64,000 nucleotides of DNA from JAITWN01 sp964437335 (GTDB lineage Bacteria > Pseudomonadota > Gammaproteobacteria > SZUA-140): positions 1 through 64,000 of the forward strand of contig CAYTGL010000002.1 of the NCBI GenBank assembly GCA_964437335.1, given 5' to 3'. Every line of letters begins with the position of its first letter. Position 1 is the stretch's first letter. Below the pieces are notes generated by a model. That model searched no databases. It saw only the letters and a list, made by a program, of their open reading frames with translations, and was not told the DNA's origin. Made by a program: the position numbers and the translations under genes. Shown piece after piece: positions 51,886 through 60,967 of the stretch.

Positions 51886-53301
51886 ATGGCAACTTCCGTG
51901 ATTCGGCGAACAGGGAACCCTGTCCGCCTGCTGGCCTCGGCGCTGGTCACTCTGTTCCTGCTCTGTGCCGTCAGCGGCGCCATCGCTGACGAGGCGTCGA
52001 CCCGCGAATACGTCCTCGACAATGGCCTCAAGCTGATCGTCAAGCAGGACCGCCGTGCGCCTGTCGTCGTCTCGCAGATCTGGTACAAGGTCGGCAGCAG
52101 CTATGAATACGATGGCATCACCGGCGTCTCGCACGCCCTCGAACACATGATGTTCAAGGGCACGAAGAAACATCCCCCCGGCGAGTTTTCGCGGATCATC
52201 AGCGAACAGGGCGGTAGCGAGAACGCCTTCACCGCCCAAGACTACACTGCATACTTCCAGCAGCTCGAAAAAAGCCGGCTGCCGATCAGCTTCGAGCTGG
52301 AAGCCGACCGGATGCGCAATCTGCTGCTCCCCGAGGACGAATTCCTCAAGGAAATCGCGGTCGTCATGGAGGAAAGACGGCTGCGTACCGAGGACAACCC
52401 GCAAGCGCTGACCTACGAACAGCTCGGCTCGGCCGCCTTCATCGCCAGCCCGTACCGGCAGCCCGTGATCGGCTGGATGAACGACCTCGAGCATATGACC
52501 GTCGAGGATCTCCGCCAGTGGTACCGGAAGTGGTATACCCCGAACAACGCGACGCTGGTCGTCGTCGGCGACATCGAGCCGGATGCCGTGCACAAGCTCG
52601 CGAAGAAGCAATTCGGCCGTATCAAGCGCGGCGATGTGCCCGAACTCAAGCCGCGCATCGAACCGGAACAGCGCGGCGAGCGCCGCGTCACGGTGCGCGC
52701 GCCGGCGCGGGTGCCGTATCTGCTGATGGCGTACAAGGTTCCGGTGTTGCGCACCGCCGAGAGCGACTGGGAACCCTACGCATTCGAGGTACTGGCCGGG
52801 ATCCTCGACGGGGGCGAAAGTGCGCGGCTGTCGCGCCACCTGATCCGGGAAAGCAGGATCGCATCCGGCGCGAGCGCAAGCTACAGTATCGCCTCGCGCA
52901 TGGACGACCTGTTCGTGCTGAGCGGCACGCCGGCGCAAGGCCGTGCGATCGGCGAACTCGAGGATGCGCTGCGCGCACAGATCGCGCGCCTGCAGGAAGA
53001 ACTCGTCACACCGGCCGAACTGAGCCGCATCAAGGCCCAGGTCGTCGCCGAGAATGTCTACGAGCGCGATTCGATCTTCTACCAGGCGATGGTGATCGGC
53101 ATCCTGGAATCCGTCGGACTCGACTGGCGCCTCGCCGATAAGTATGTCGAACGCATCGAGGCGGTCACTACCGAGCAGGTGCGCGAGGTTGCGCGCAAAT
53201 ATCTGGTTGACGATCGTTTGAGCGTCGCGATCCTGGATCCGCTGCCGATCGAATCTCCGCCGGCGCCGCCGGCCGCGGACAGCGGCCGCCATATCCGCTA
53301 G
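51886..53301 (+). CDS. Periplasmic M16-family zinc peptidase (catalytic subunit)
   Basis: Member of the pitrilysin/PqqF-like family. From ATG 51886 the 471-residue protein has a signal peptide (VRLLASALVTLFLLCAVSGA) and the inverted zinc motif H83-A-L-E-H87 (HXXEH) with downstream glutamates (MEERRLRTEDN). An ATG at 51838 would add 16 residues before the signal peptide. It forms a two-gene unit with a second M16 gene lacking the zinc site; such pairs act as heterodimers. Substrates unknown. Confidence 0.9.
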   Translation: MATSVIRRTGNPVRLLASALVTLFLLCAVSGAIADEASTREYVLDNGLKLIVKQDRRAPVVVSQIWYKVGSSYEYDGITGVSHALEHMMFKGTKKHPPGEFSRIISEQGGSENAFTAQDYTAYFQQLEKSRLPISFELEADRMRNLLLPEDEFLKEIAVVMEERRLRTEDNPQALTYEQLGSAAFIASPYRQPVIGWMNDLEHMTVEDLRQWYRKWYTPNNATLVVVGDIEPDAVHKLAKKQFGRIKRGDVPELKPRIEPEQRGERRVTVRAPARVPYLLMAYKVPVLRTAESDWEPYAFEVLAGILDGGESARLSRHLIRESRIASGASASYSIASRMDDLFVLSGTPAQGRAIGELEDALRAQIARLQEELVTPAELSRIKAQVVAENVYERDSIFYQAMVIGILESVGLDWRLADKYVERIEAVTTEQVREVARKYLVDDRLSVAILDPLPIESPPAPPAADSGRHIR

Positions 53302-53318
53302 GCGAAGCGAGGAAACAG

Positions 53319-54674
53319 ATGCCTGACTACCAGCCGAATGTCGCGGATCCGCGTTACCCCCTGTCGCGCCTGCTGCCGATGCTCGTTGCGTTGTTCTGCG
53401 CCGCCGCGGTGGGCGTCGCGCAGGGCGCGCAGCTCGAAATCCAGCAATGGGAAACCGGCAACGGCGCACGCGTCTATTTCGTGCCGGCGATGGAATTGCC
53501 AATGGTCGACGTCCAGATCGTATTCGACGCCGGTAGCGCGCGCGACGGAACGCGGCCCGGCGTCGCGCAACTGACCAGCCGCTTGCTCGACAGCGGCGCC
53601 GGAGCGCTCAATGCCGATGCGATCGCCGAGAGCTTCGAAGACCTCGGCGCCCGATTCAGCGCCGAATCCCATCGCGACATGGCGGTCGTCAACCTGCGCA
53701 GCCTGAGCGACCCCGGGTATCTCGGTCCGGCGATCGACACGCTGGCGCTGATCCTGCGCGATCCGACCTTTCCGGACGACGCGCTTGAACGCGAACGCAG
53801 CCGGCTGCTGACCGTGCTGCAGCGCGAGGAGCAATCGCCCGGCAGTCTCGCGTCAAATGCCTTCTGGCGCGCAATCTATCGCGATCACCCTTACGGATCT
53901 CACCCGCTCGGCACGCCCGAATCGCTGGCCGGTCTCACCCGGGCGGACGTCGCAGCGCATCACCGCGAATTCTATGTTGCGCTCAATGCGGTGATCGCGC
54001 TGGTCGGCGCGCTCAATCGCGCCGAGGCCGAAGCGCTCGCCGAACGCCTGGTCAGCGACCTGCCGGCCGGCAATGCGGCGCCTGCATTACCGGCCGTCCC
54101 GCCACTCGACGAGCCGCAGCGCATCCATATCGAGTTCCCGTCAAGCCAGACCCACGTCCTTGCGGGTCAGGCCGGAATGCAGCGCCATGACCCGGACTAT
54201 TTCCCGCTCTACGTCGGCAATCACATTCTCGGCGGCAACGGGCTGGTCTCGCGGATCAACGACGAGATCCGCGACAAGCGCGGGCTTGCGTACAGCGCCT
54301 ACAGCTATTTCTCCCCGATGCGCGCGGCCGGTCCGTTCATACTCGGCCTGCAGACCCAGAACGAACAGGCCGAGACCGCGATCGAAGTGTTGTTCAGCAC
54401 CGTCGGCGACTTTATCAACCAGGGACCGACGGCAAAGGAGCTTTCGGCGGCAAGCAGAAACATCACCGGCGGATTTCCGCTGCGCATCGCGAGCAACCAT
54501 GACATCGCGAGCAATCTCGCCGTGATCGGGTTCTATGGCCTGCCGCTCGATTACCTCGACCGTTTCAACGCGCAGGTCGAGGCGGTGACGCGCGAGAAGA
54601 TTCGCGACGCATTCCGGCGCCGCATCGTCCCCGGTCACATGGTCACCGTGACAGTTGGGCAGTCCGCACAATAA
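53319..54674 (+). CDS. Periplasmic M16-family protein (non-catalytic subunit)
   Basis: A 451-residue exported M16 homologue (signal LLPMLVALFCAAAVGVAQGA). In the position of HXXEH it reads GVAQLTSRLLDSG, so no zinc can bind. The C-terminal RY motif region (DKRGLAYSAYSYFSPM), which completes the partner's active site in this family, is conserved. It follows the catalytic gene after 17 nt and overlaps rsmD by 20 nt. Confidence 0.88.
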   Translation: MPDYQPNVADPRYPLSRLLPMLVALFCAAAVGVAQGAQLEIQQWETGNGARVYFVPAMELPMVDVQIVFDAGSARDGTRPGVAQLTSRLLDSGAGALNADAIAESFEDLGARFSAESHRDMAVVNLRSLSDPGYLGPAIDTLALILRDPTFPDDALERERSRLLTVLQREEQSPGSLASNAFWRAIYRDHPYGSHPLGTPESLAGLTRADVAAHHREFYVALNAVIALVGALNRAEAEALAERLVSDLPAGNAAPALPAVPPLDEPQRIHIEFPSSQTHVLAGQAGMQRHDPDYFPLYVGNHILGGNGLVSRINDEIRDKRGLAYSAYSYFSPMRAAGPFILGLQTQNEQAETAIEVLFSTVGDFINQGPTAKELSAASRNITGGFPLRIASNHDIASNLAVIGFYGLPLDYLDRFNAQVEAVTREKIRDAFRRRIVPGHMVTVTVGQSAQ

Positions 54675-55236
54675 ACCGGGACACCTGCGCATCATCGGCG
54701 GCGCCTGGCGCAGCCGCCGCATCGCCTTCGCCGCGGAGGCCGGCGTCCGGCCGACGCCTGACCGGGTCCGCGAGACACTGTTCAACTGGCTGAGGGAGGC
54801 CGTCCCCGGCGCACGCTGCCTCGACCTCTTCGCCGGCAGTGGCGCGCTCGGCTTCGAGGCGCTGTCCCGTAGCGCGAAGATGACGGTCTTCGTCGACGAG
54901 GATATCCGCGTCGTCCAGCAGCTGCAGGCAAACATCACGCTGCTCGAAACAGACGCTGCGCAAGCGATCTGGTCCGATGCGTTTCGCTACCTCGCGTCCT
55001 CTGACAAGGGACCCTTCGACATCGTGTTTCTCGACCCCCCGTTTCGCGACCGTATCCTCGGCGCCTGCGCAGGCAGGCTCGAGCAACTTCGCCTGCTCGC
55101 GCCGACCGCGTGGATCTACATGGAGGCCGATCGCGACGATCCGCCGCCCGAATTACCGGACAACTGGCGGGTGATCCGCGAACAGGCCGCAGGACAGGTC
55201 ACTTACCGGCTGTGCCGGCGCGCTCGGCCGTCGTGA
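54655..55236 (+). CDS. rsmD: 16S rRNA (guanine966-N2)-methyltransferase
   Basis: Methylates G966 in 16S rRNA. 193 residues with LRIIGGAWRSRRI at the start, RPTPDRVRETLFNWL, the SAM motif CLDLFAGSGALGFEALSR and the catalytic DPPF (FLDPPFRDR). It begins with TTG inside the end of the M16 gene; the first residues before HLRIIGG are not conserved, so a slightly later start is possible. Confidence 0.94.
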   Translation: MGSPHNKPGHLRIIGGAWRSRRIAFAAEAGVRPTPDRVRETLFNWLREAVPGARCLDLFAGSGALGFEALSRSAKMTVFVDEDIRVVQQLQANITLLETDAAQAIWSDAFRYLASSDKGPFDIVFLDPPFRDRILGACAGRLEQLRLLAPTAWIYMEADRDDPPPELPDNWRVIREQAAGQVTYRLCRRARPS

Positions 55237-55256
55237 AAGCGGGGTATACTAGCTCG

Positions 55257-55736
55257 ATGAAACTGACTGCGATCTACCCCGGTACCTTCGACCCGATCAC
55301 CCATGGCCACAGCGATCTCGTCGACCGGGCCGCGCGCCTGTTCGACCGGGTCATCGTCGCGATCGCGGCGAATCCGGCCAAGCGCCCGACCTTCACGCTC
55401 GATGAGCGCATCTCGATGGCGCGCCTTGCCCTCGCAAACATCGAGGGCGTCGAGATCCGCGGCTTCGACCGGCTGCTGGTCGACGTCGCGCGCGAGAGCG
55501 GCGCCGGGGTCATCGTGCGCGGCCTGCGCGCGGTATCCGATTTTGAATATGAATTCCAGCTCGCCGGCATGAACCGACGGCTTGCACCGGACATCGAGAC
55601 CCTGTATCTGATGCCGGCGGAGCAGTACGGGTATATCTCTGCAAGCCTGGTCAAGGAGATTGCCGGACTTGGCGGGGATGTCTCCGGTTTCGTCCACCCC
55701 GGGGTCATGGCCGCGCTGAAAGACAAACTGCGTTAG
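55257..55736 (+). CDS. coaD: Phosphopantetheine adenylyltransferase
   Basis: Penultimate step of CoA synthesis. 159 residues, as in E. coli. YPGTFDPITHGHSDLV carries the HXGH-type nucleotidyltransferase site, followed by RGLRAVSDFEYEFQLAGMNR and ISASLVKEIA. The rsmD-coaD-ferredoxin order is widely conserved. Start ATG 55257 follows rsmD by 20 nt. Confidence 0.97.
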   Translation: MKLTAIYPGTFDPITHGHSDLVDRAARLFDRVIVAIAANPAKRPTFTLDERISMARLALANIEGVEIRGFDRLLVDVARESGAGVIVRGLRAVSDFEYEFQLAGMNRRLAPDIETLYLMPAEQYGYISASLVKEIAGLGGDVSGFVHPGVMAALKDKLR

Positions 55737-55748
55737 GAATTTCACTTC

Positions 55749-56003
55749 ATGTCGTTGATCATCACTGATGAATGCATCAATTGCGACGTCTGCGAGCCCG
55801 AGTGCCCGAACGGCGCAATCTCGCAAGGTCCGGAGATCTATGTCATCGATCCGAAGCTGTGCACCGAGTGCATCGGCCACTTCGACAAACCACAGTGCGT
55901 CGAGGTCTGCCCGGTCGACTGCATCCCGAAAGATCCCGACAACGTCGAGACCGAGGAAGCGCTGCACCAGAAATACCTCCGTCTCACCGGCCAGGATGGC
56001 TAA
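55749..56003 (+). CDS. YfhL-type 2[4Fe-4S] ferredoxin
   Basis: An 84-residue electron carrier with two cluster motifs: CINCDVCEPECPNGAI and CTECIGHFDKPQCVEVCPVD, where the second has the seven-residue insertion (IGHFDKPQ) typical of the YfhL/Alvin family with unusually negative potential. A C-terminal helix follows. It is directly after coaD and overlaps ggt by 8 nt. Confidence 0.94.
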   Translation: MSLIITDECINCDVCEPECPNGAISQGPEIYVIDPKLCTECIGHFDKPQCVEVCPVDCIPKDPDNVETEEALHQKYLRLTGQDG

Positions 56004-57687
56004 GCGGCTGCGCCTTGCGGCGGCGTTTATCGCCGCCTCCCTGCTGTTTGCCTGGGCTGTCGCAGCCGCCGATGACGCCGTGCGCCCGCCCGCAGCTGCG
56101 ATCGCGAGCGCCCATCCACTCGCAACCGAGGCCGGCCTCGAGATCCTGGGCAGGGGCGGCAATGCGTTCGACGCCGCGGTCGCCGTCACCGCGGCGCTCG
56201 CGGTCGTCGAGCCGAGCGGTTCAGGACTCGGCGGCGGCGGTTTCTGGCTGCTGCATCGCGCCAGGGACGGGCACGAAGTCATGATCGACGGCCGCGAACG
56301 CGCGCCACTCGCGGCCCATGCGGACATGTACCTGGACGCGGACCAGGAACCGGTCCGGGAACGTTCATTGAACGGCCCGCTCGCGGCCGCAATCCCCGGC
56401 ACGCCGGCAGGGATCGTACATCTTGCGCAGCGTTACGGAGCGCTGCCGCTGCGCGACAGTCTCGCGCCGGCGATTCGCCTCGCGCGCGACGGGTTCGCTG
56501 TCGATGCCCATTACCGCAACATGATCCGCTTCCGACTCGAAGCGCTGCAATCCTCGCCGGCGGCGGCCGCGATCTTCCTTGACGATGGCGAAATCCCGGA
56601 GGAAGGTTTCATCATTCAACAGCCGGACCTCGCGCGCGCGCTCGAACTGATCGCGCGCTTCGGTCATGTCGGTTTCTATGCCGGAGATATCGCGCAACGC
56701 CTCATCGAGGGCGTGACCGCAGCCGGCGGGATCTGGTCGAACCGCGACCTTGCCGACTATCGCGTCGTCGAACGCCCGGTGATTCGCGGAGAATACCGCG
56801 GGATCCGGATCAGCGCGGCGTCGCCGCCATCGTCCGGCGGGATCGCGCTGGTGACGATGCTGAACATCCTGTCCGGCTACGAGTTAACCCGCCTCGAGCC
56901 GGCGGCGCGCCACCATCTCGTCATCGAGGCGATGCGCCGGGCCTATCGCGACCGCGCCGACTATCTCGGCGATCCCGATTTCGTCACGATCCCGGACATG
57001 CTGACGCATCCGTATTACGCCGCCGGACTGCGCAACACGATCCGCCCGGACCGCGCGACCCCGAGCGCATCGCTGCCGGGCGCGCCGGTCGACGCGGCGG
57101 GTAACGACACGACGCACTTCTCGATCCTCGATCGCGACGGCAATCGGGTCGCGGCGACGCTGTCGATCAACGGGCCGTTCGGCGCGGCCTTCGTGCCGCC
57201 CGGCACCGGCATCCTGCTGAACAACGAGATGGACGATTTCGCGGTCAAGGCGGCCGCGCCGAATGTCTACGGCCTGATCGGCACCGCGGCCGGCGCGAAC
57301 GCGATCGCGCCCGGCAAGCGGCCGCTGTCGAGCATGACGCCGGTCTTTCTCGACGACGGCGGACGCGTCGCGATCCTCGGCACGCCGGGCGGCAGTCGCA
57401 TCATCACGATGGTGCTGCTCGCAACGCTTGAATATGCCGACGGCAAGCCCATCGGGGACTGGGTAGGCCGGGGCCGTTATCACCACCAGTTCCTGCCCGA
57501 CACCGTAAGCCACGAAGCGGATGCCTTCGACGAAGCAGAGATCGTAGCCCTGAAGAAATCAGGACACGAACTCGGTGTAATCGGCAGACGTTACGGCAAC
57601 ATGCAGGCGATCCTGTGGGATCGTGCAAAAGGCGTGGTCGAGGCCGCCTCCGACCCCCGCGGCAGTGGAAAAGCGGCGCTGCAATAG
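55996..57687 (+). CDS. ggt: Gamma-glutamyltranspeptidase
   Basis: Periplasmic enzyme that hydrolyses glutathione or transfers its glutamyl group. 563 residues from ATG 55996, with signal peptide LRLAAAFIAASLLFAWAVAA. It is made as a proenzyme that autocleaves before Thr372 (NDTTHFSI). Other features are GRGGNAFDAAVAVTAALAVV, GSGLGGGGFWLL, DGRERAP and NNEMDDF, GKRPLSSMTP and GTPGGSRI in the small subunit. Confidence 0.95.
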   Translation: MAKRLRLAAAFIAASLLFAWAVAAADDAVRPPAAAIASAHPLATEAGLEILGRGGNAFDAAVAVTAALAVVEPSGSGLGGGGFWLLHRARDGHEVMIDGRERAPLAAHADMYLDADQEPVRERSLNGPLAAAIPGTPAGIVHLAQRYGALPLRDSLAPAIRLARDGFAVDAHYRNMIRFRLEALQSSPAAAAIFLDDGEIPEEGFIIQQPDLARALELIARFGHVGFYAGDIAQRLIEGVTAAGGIWSNRDLADYRVVERPVIRGEYRGIRISAASPPSSGGIALVTMLNILSGYELTRLEPAARHHLVIEAMRRAYRDRADYLGDPDFVTIPDMLTHPYYAAGLRNTIRPDRATPSASLPGAPVDAAGNDTTHFSILDRDGNRVAATLSINGPFGAAFVPPGTGILLNNEMDDFAVKAAAPNVYGLIGTAAGANAIAPGKRPLSSMTPVFLDDGGRVAILGTPGGSRIITMVLLATLEYADGKPIGDWVGRGRYHHQFLPDTVSHEADAFDEAEIVALKKSGHELGVIGRRYGNMQAILWDRAKGVVEAASDPRGSGKAALQ

Positions 57688-57706
57688 CGGGGTCAAATCA
57701 AGGGGG

Positions 57707-58474
57707 TCAGAGATCGTAATCGATGATCAGCGGCGCGTGGTCCGAAAAGCGCTGCTCCTTGTAGATCGATGCGCGCCGGACCTTGTCGCTCAAGCCCGGC
57801 GTGATGACCTGGTAGTCGATGCGCCACCCGACGTTCTTCTCCCATGCCCGGCCGCGGTTTGACCACCAGGTGTACTGGTCCTCGCCCGGCTCGACGACGC
57901 GAAACGCGTCGACGAAGCCGAGCGGTCCGAACAGGCGGTCCATCCAGGCCCGTTCCTCGGGCAGGAATCCGGAGTTCTTCTGGTTGCCGCGCCAGTTCCT
58001 GATATCGATCTTCTTGTGGGCGATGTTCCAGTCGCCACAGAGGATGAATTCGCGGCGCCTGCGCCGGAACGACTTCAGCACAGGGACCAGCCGCTCCATC
58101 AGGTCGAACTTGACCGCCTGGCGGACGTCGCCGCTGGAGCCCGACGGCAGGTACAGCGAGGCCACGCTCAGATCGCCGAAATCCGCCTGCAGATATCGGC
58201 CCTCGCAGTCGACGTCCGGCCAGCCGAGGCCGACCTGGATCCGGTCAGGCGCCGCGCGGCTATACAGCGCGACGCCGCTGTAGCCTTTCTTCTCGGCGTC
58301 GTGGTAGCACGCATGCCAGCCCTGCGGACGCAGGATCTCGTCGCCGAGCTGGTGTTCCTGGGCCTTGGTCTCCTGCACGCAGACAATATCGGCGCGCTGG
58401 TGCTTCAGCCAGTCGAAGAAGCCCTTGCGGGCGGCGGAACGGATACCGTTGGCGTTCAGGCTGATCACCCGCAT
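57707..58474 (-). CDS. xth: Exodeoxyribonuclease III
   Basis: Mg-dependent AP endonuclease and 3'-5' exonuclease of base excision repair. 255 residues with LNANGIRSAARKGFFDWL, VQETKAQ (metal Glu), YSGVALYS, CGDWNIAHKKIDI (catalytic Asp/Asn) and the final SDHAPLIIDYDL. Convergent with ggt, 20 nt apart, and divergent from the MerR-ParA operon. Confidence 0.96.
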   Translation of the reverse strand: MRVISLNANGIRSAARKGFFDWLKHQRADIVCVQETKAQEHQLGDEILRPQGWHACYHDAEKKGYSGVALYSRAAPDRIQVGLGWPDVDCEGRYLQADFGDLSVASLYLPSGSSGDVRQAVKFDLMERLVPVLKSFRRRRREFILCGDWNIAHKKIDIRNWRGNQKNSGFLPEERAWMDRLFGPLGFVDAFRVVEPGEDQYTWWSNRGRAWEKNVGWRIDYQVITPGLSDKVRRASIYKEQRFSDHAPLIIDYDL

Positions 58475-58597
58475 CAGGGACTCCTGTCAGAAATCGGACA
58501 AAACGAGCCGATTTTGTCATTTTTTTCTTGACAAGCTCAAATTTATTACCAAACTGTCAGGATCTCGCACTCCCAACGAGGGGTCGAGGGGGGAGGG

Positions 58598-59110
58598 ATG
58601 AAAACGGTCTTCAGCAGCCGTGAAGCATCCGCAATCACCGGGCTCAGCCACAGGCAACTCGCCTACTGGCGCCAGAGCGGGATGATATCGCCCTCGCAGC
58701 AGACCCCCGGCGGCCATGCCCGCTACAGTTTTACCGATCTCGTTGCGCTGAAGACCGCCAAGCGCCTGCTCGACAGCGGCGTCTCGGTGCAGAAGATGCG
58801 CCGCAGCATCGCCTCCCTGCTTGATTTCCTGCCCGAATACCGGCAGCCGCTTGCCGAACTGTCGCTGCTCGCCAGCGAAGACATGGTCCTCGCGTTTCAC
58901 CAGGGCGCCGCGTTCGAGACCGTCAGCGGGCAAGCCTGGATTCTGCCGGTCGCCGAGATGTTGCGCGACATCGAACGACTTGATTCGACGTCAGACACGG
59001 ATATCCCACAACAACAGGAGCTGTTCCCGCCGGAGCACGCCTGGCGGTCCGCCACGGACCCCGGCCGCAGCACCGGCACCCACAGCCAACGCGGAGGGAA
59101 TTCAACATGA
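58598..59110 (+). CDS. MerR-like regulator heading a ParA-glycogen-binding operon
   Basis: A 170-residue protein with an N-terminal MerR-type winged helix (FSSREASAITGLSHRQLAYW, GGHARYSFTDLVALKTAKRL) and a linker helix, but no metal-binding C-terminus. The second half is unrecognised. Standalone MerR-like proteins next to ParA genes can be ParB-like DNA-binding partners as well as repressors. Strong GGAGGG site before ATG 58598. Upstream, TTGACA at 58528 is a possible -35 without a good -10. Its stop overlaps the parA start (ATGA). Confidence 0.85.
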   Translation: MKTVFSSREASAITGLSHRQLAYWRQSGMISPSQQTPGGHARYSFTDLVALKTAKRLLDSGVSVQKMRRSIASLLDFLPEYRQPLAELSLLASEDMVLAFHQGAAFETVSGQAWILPVAEMLRDIERLDSTSDTDIPQQQELFPPEHAWRSATDPGRSTGTHSQRGGNST

Positions 59111-60255
59111 CAACAATCGCGGTCGCGAACCAGAAAGGCGGATGCGGCAAAACGACGACGGCCATCAATCTCAGCGCCTGCCTCGGCAGGGCAGGGATGT
59201 CGGTGCTGCTGATCGATATCGATCCCCAGGGCCATGCCTCGCTCGGACTCGGGCGGGGACGCGAGGAGGCGCCCGGCCTCTATGAGGTCTTCATCGAGGA
59301 ATCGGCGCTGCCGGACGCCATCCTGTTCGACGTGCTGCCGGGGGTCGACCTGATCCCGGCGACGATCTCGCTGGTGGCGATCGAGCACCTGCTCGCCGAT
59401 CTGCCGAAACGCGAGCGGCAACTGGCGCGCCACCTCGAGGTCCTCGCGCCGGCCTATGATTTCATCGTCATCGACTGTCCGCCGACACTCGGCCTGCTGT
59501 TCTTCAACGCGCTGCGCGCAGCCGACCTCGTACTGGTCCCGGTCGAGATCAGCATATTCTCGCTCGATGGCGTAGAACGCCTCAGCGAGACCATCGACCT
59601 GCTCGCGGAGAAATACGGGATCGACCTCCCGGTCCGGCTGTTGCCGACACTGGTCGACCATCGCAACCGCTTCACGCGCGACACTCTGGAAACGCTGCGC
59701 GAGCGCTTCACCGCAGAGACGCTGCCGCTCGTGATCCACCAGACCGTCCGCCTGAAAGAGGCCGCCGCGCGGGGCAAGCCGATCATCGATCACGCCCCGG
59801 AATCCCCGGCCAGCCACGATTATCTCGCACTCGCGCAGTCGATCCTCGCGCTGGCGAACAAGCAACCGCGACCTGAGGCGCAGCGCGCCTCGAACATCCG
59901 TCGCTGGCTTGCCGACCAGGACGAGGGCGGCGAGACCGGTGACGGCACACGCATGCGTCCGCCTGCCGCACCGCTGCAGAAAGTCACGCTGAAGTATCAC
60001 GGTGTCGGGGATCATGAGCTCGGGATCGCCGGCGACTTCAATGACTGGATCCCCGACGCGGACGTCGAGACGACCCGGCATGCGGACATCGTGACCAAGA
60101 CCTTGCGCCTCGCGCCCGGCACCTACCAGTATCGTTTGATTGTCGATGGCCAGTGGCGCGAGGACAAGGGCAACCCCAAGACCACTGTCAACGAATTCGG
60201 TGAGGTCAACTCGATACTGATCGTCGAAAATCGTCGAATACCGGTACCGGCCTGA
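59107..60255 (+). CDS. ParA-family ATPase fused to a C-terminal AMPK-type glycogen-binding domain
   Basis: A 382-residue protein. Residues 1-255 are a ParA/Soj ATPase with deviant Walker A KGGCGKTTT (K10, K15), LLIDIDPQG and DFIVIDCPPTLG, with ParA-type VLVPVEISIFSLDGV. After a linker, residues about 290-378 form an E-set/CBM48-like domain close to the AMPK-beta glycogen-binding module: GIAGDFNDWIPD, GTYQYRLIVDGQWREDKGNP, VNSILIVE. The two tryptophans and the asparagine that contact glycogen in AMPK-beta are all present. The fusion suggests an ATPase tethered to glycogen or another glucan, for example to position storage granules on the nucleoid. Function is inference. Confidence 0.85.
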   Translation: MTTIAVANQKGGCGKTTTAINLSACLGRAGMSVLLIDIDPQGHASLGLGRGREEAPGLYEVFIEESALPDAILFDVLPGVDLIPATISLVAIEHLLADLPKRERQLARHLEVLAPAYDFIVIDCPPTLGLLFFNALRAADLVLVPVEISIFSLDGVERLSETIDLLAEKYGIDLPVRLLPTLVDHRNRFTRDTLETLRERFTAETLPLVIHQTVRLKEAAARGKPIIDHAPESPASHDYLALAQSILALANKQPRPEAQRASNIRRWLADQDEGGETGDGTRMRPPAAPLQKVTLKYHGVGDHELGIAGDFNDWIPDADVETTRHADIVTKTLRLAPGTYQYRLIVDGQWREDKGNPKTTVNEFGEVNSILIVENRRIPVPA

Positions 60256-60256
60256 T

Positions 60257-60967
60257 ATGGGCGGAGTGTTCAATCCGGAACCCGGTCATGCATCCCGGGA
60301 CAGGCTGTCTCGTATCGGCCATCACTTCCTCAGCGAAGACCGTCGCCATCTGCACATGACGCTGTTCCCGCGACACGATGACCCGCACCCGTTGCGCGCG
60401 ATCGATCTGGCGCGCGCGCTGGCCCGCCTGGGCACCCGCGTTGCCGTCATCGAACCGGAACACGGCACGCTGCTGAGTTTCCGGCCGTTGCCGGAACCCG
60501 ACACTGTTTCCGTCACCGCTATGCGCAGTGAACTCAGAGGTGGACAGACGCGTCAAACGAATTATGCTGATAAGTCCTGCGGTATCGAGGTCACGATCAT
60601 CGAGTCGACAACGACAGCACACGCGATGACAGCGCCATTTATACTGATCGCGACGCCTGCCGATGCTGCCGGCATGCGCCATGCGTGGCTCGATCTGAAG
60701 GCGCTTGCCGACGGGATGACGCCGCCTCCCGTTGGCGTTACGATCACCGGCGCGAACAGTCTCGATGAGGCCGCATACTGCTACGGCAAGTTTGCCGCTG
60801 CGGCGGAACGTTTTCTCGGCCTGGAACTTGTCAGTTACGCCTGCCTGCTGCGCGACAGGCAGAATCACGAACGGGAGTTGCGCAACATCGCCACGCTGCT
60901 GATCGCCGACTACCAGTCTGGCGCTGACGCGGCCTTATCCGACGACCCACCAGAGGAACAACGATGA
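60257..60967 (+). CDS. MinD/FlhG-like protein without a P-loop
   Basis: A 236-residue protein, 1 nt after the parA-like stop. The first 60 residues keep the ParA second-strand pattern (AIDLARALARLGTRVAVIEP) and residues 125-200 the MinD/FlhG C-terminal layout (FILIATPADAAGMRHAWLDL, VTITGANSLDEAAYCYGKFA, FLGLELVSYACLLRD), but there is no Walker A lysine motif. It may be a pseudo-ATPase partner that dimerises with the ParA-like protein. I know no named family. Confidence 0.6.
   Translation: MGGVFNPEPGHASRDRLSRIGHHFLSEDRRHLHMTLFPRHDDPHPLRAIDLARALARLGTRVAVIEPEHGTLLSFRPLPEPDTVSVTAMRSELRGGQTRQTNYADKSCGIEVTIIESTTTAHAMTAPFILIATPADAAGMRHAWLDLKALADGMTPPPVGVTITGANSLDEAAYCYGKFAAAAERFLGLELVSYACLLRDRQNHERELRNIATLLIADYQSGADAALSDDPPEEQR

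Noticed and set aside
55243..55248. TATACT as a -10 promoter for coaD
   Set aside because: It lies only 8 nt before the coaD ATG and has no matching -35 at 16-18 nt; chance match.
57688..57712. Further member of the GGGTCWGACCC family after ggt
   Set aside because: GGGGTCAAATCAAGGGGGTCAGA contains two half-like motifs but no inverted symmetry; at best a decayed copy. The same holds for GAGTCAGGCCCC near 43079.
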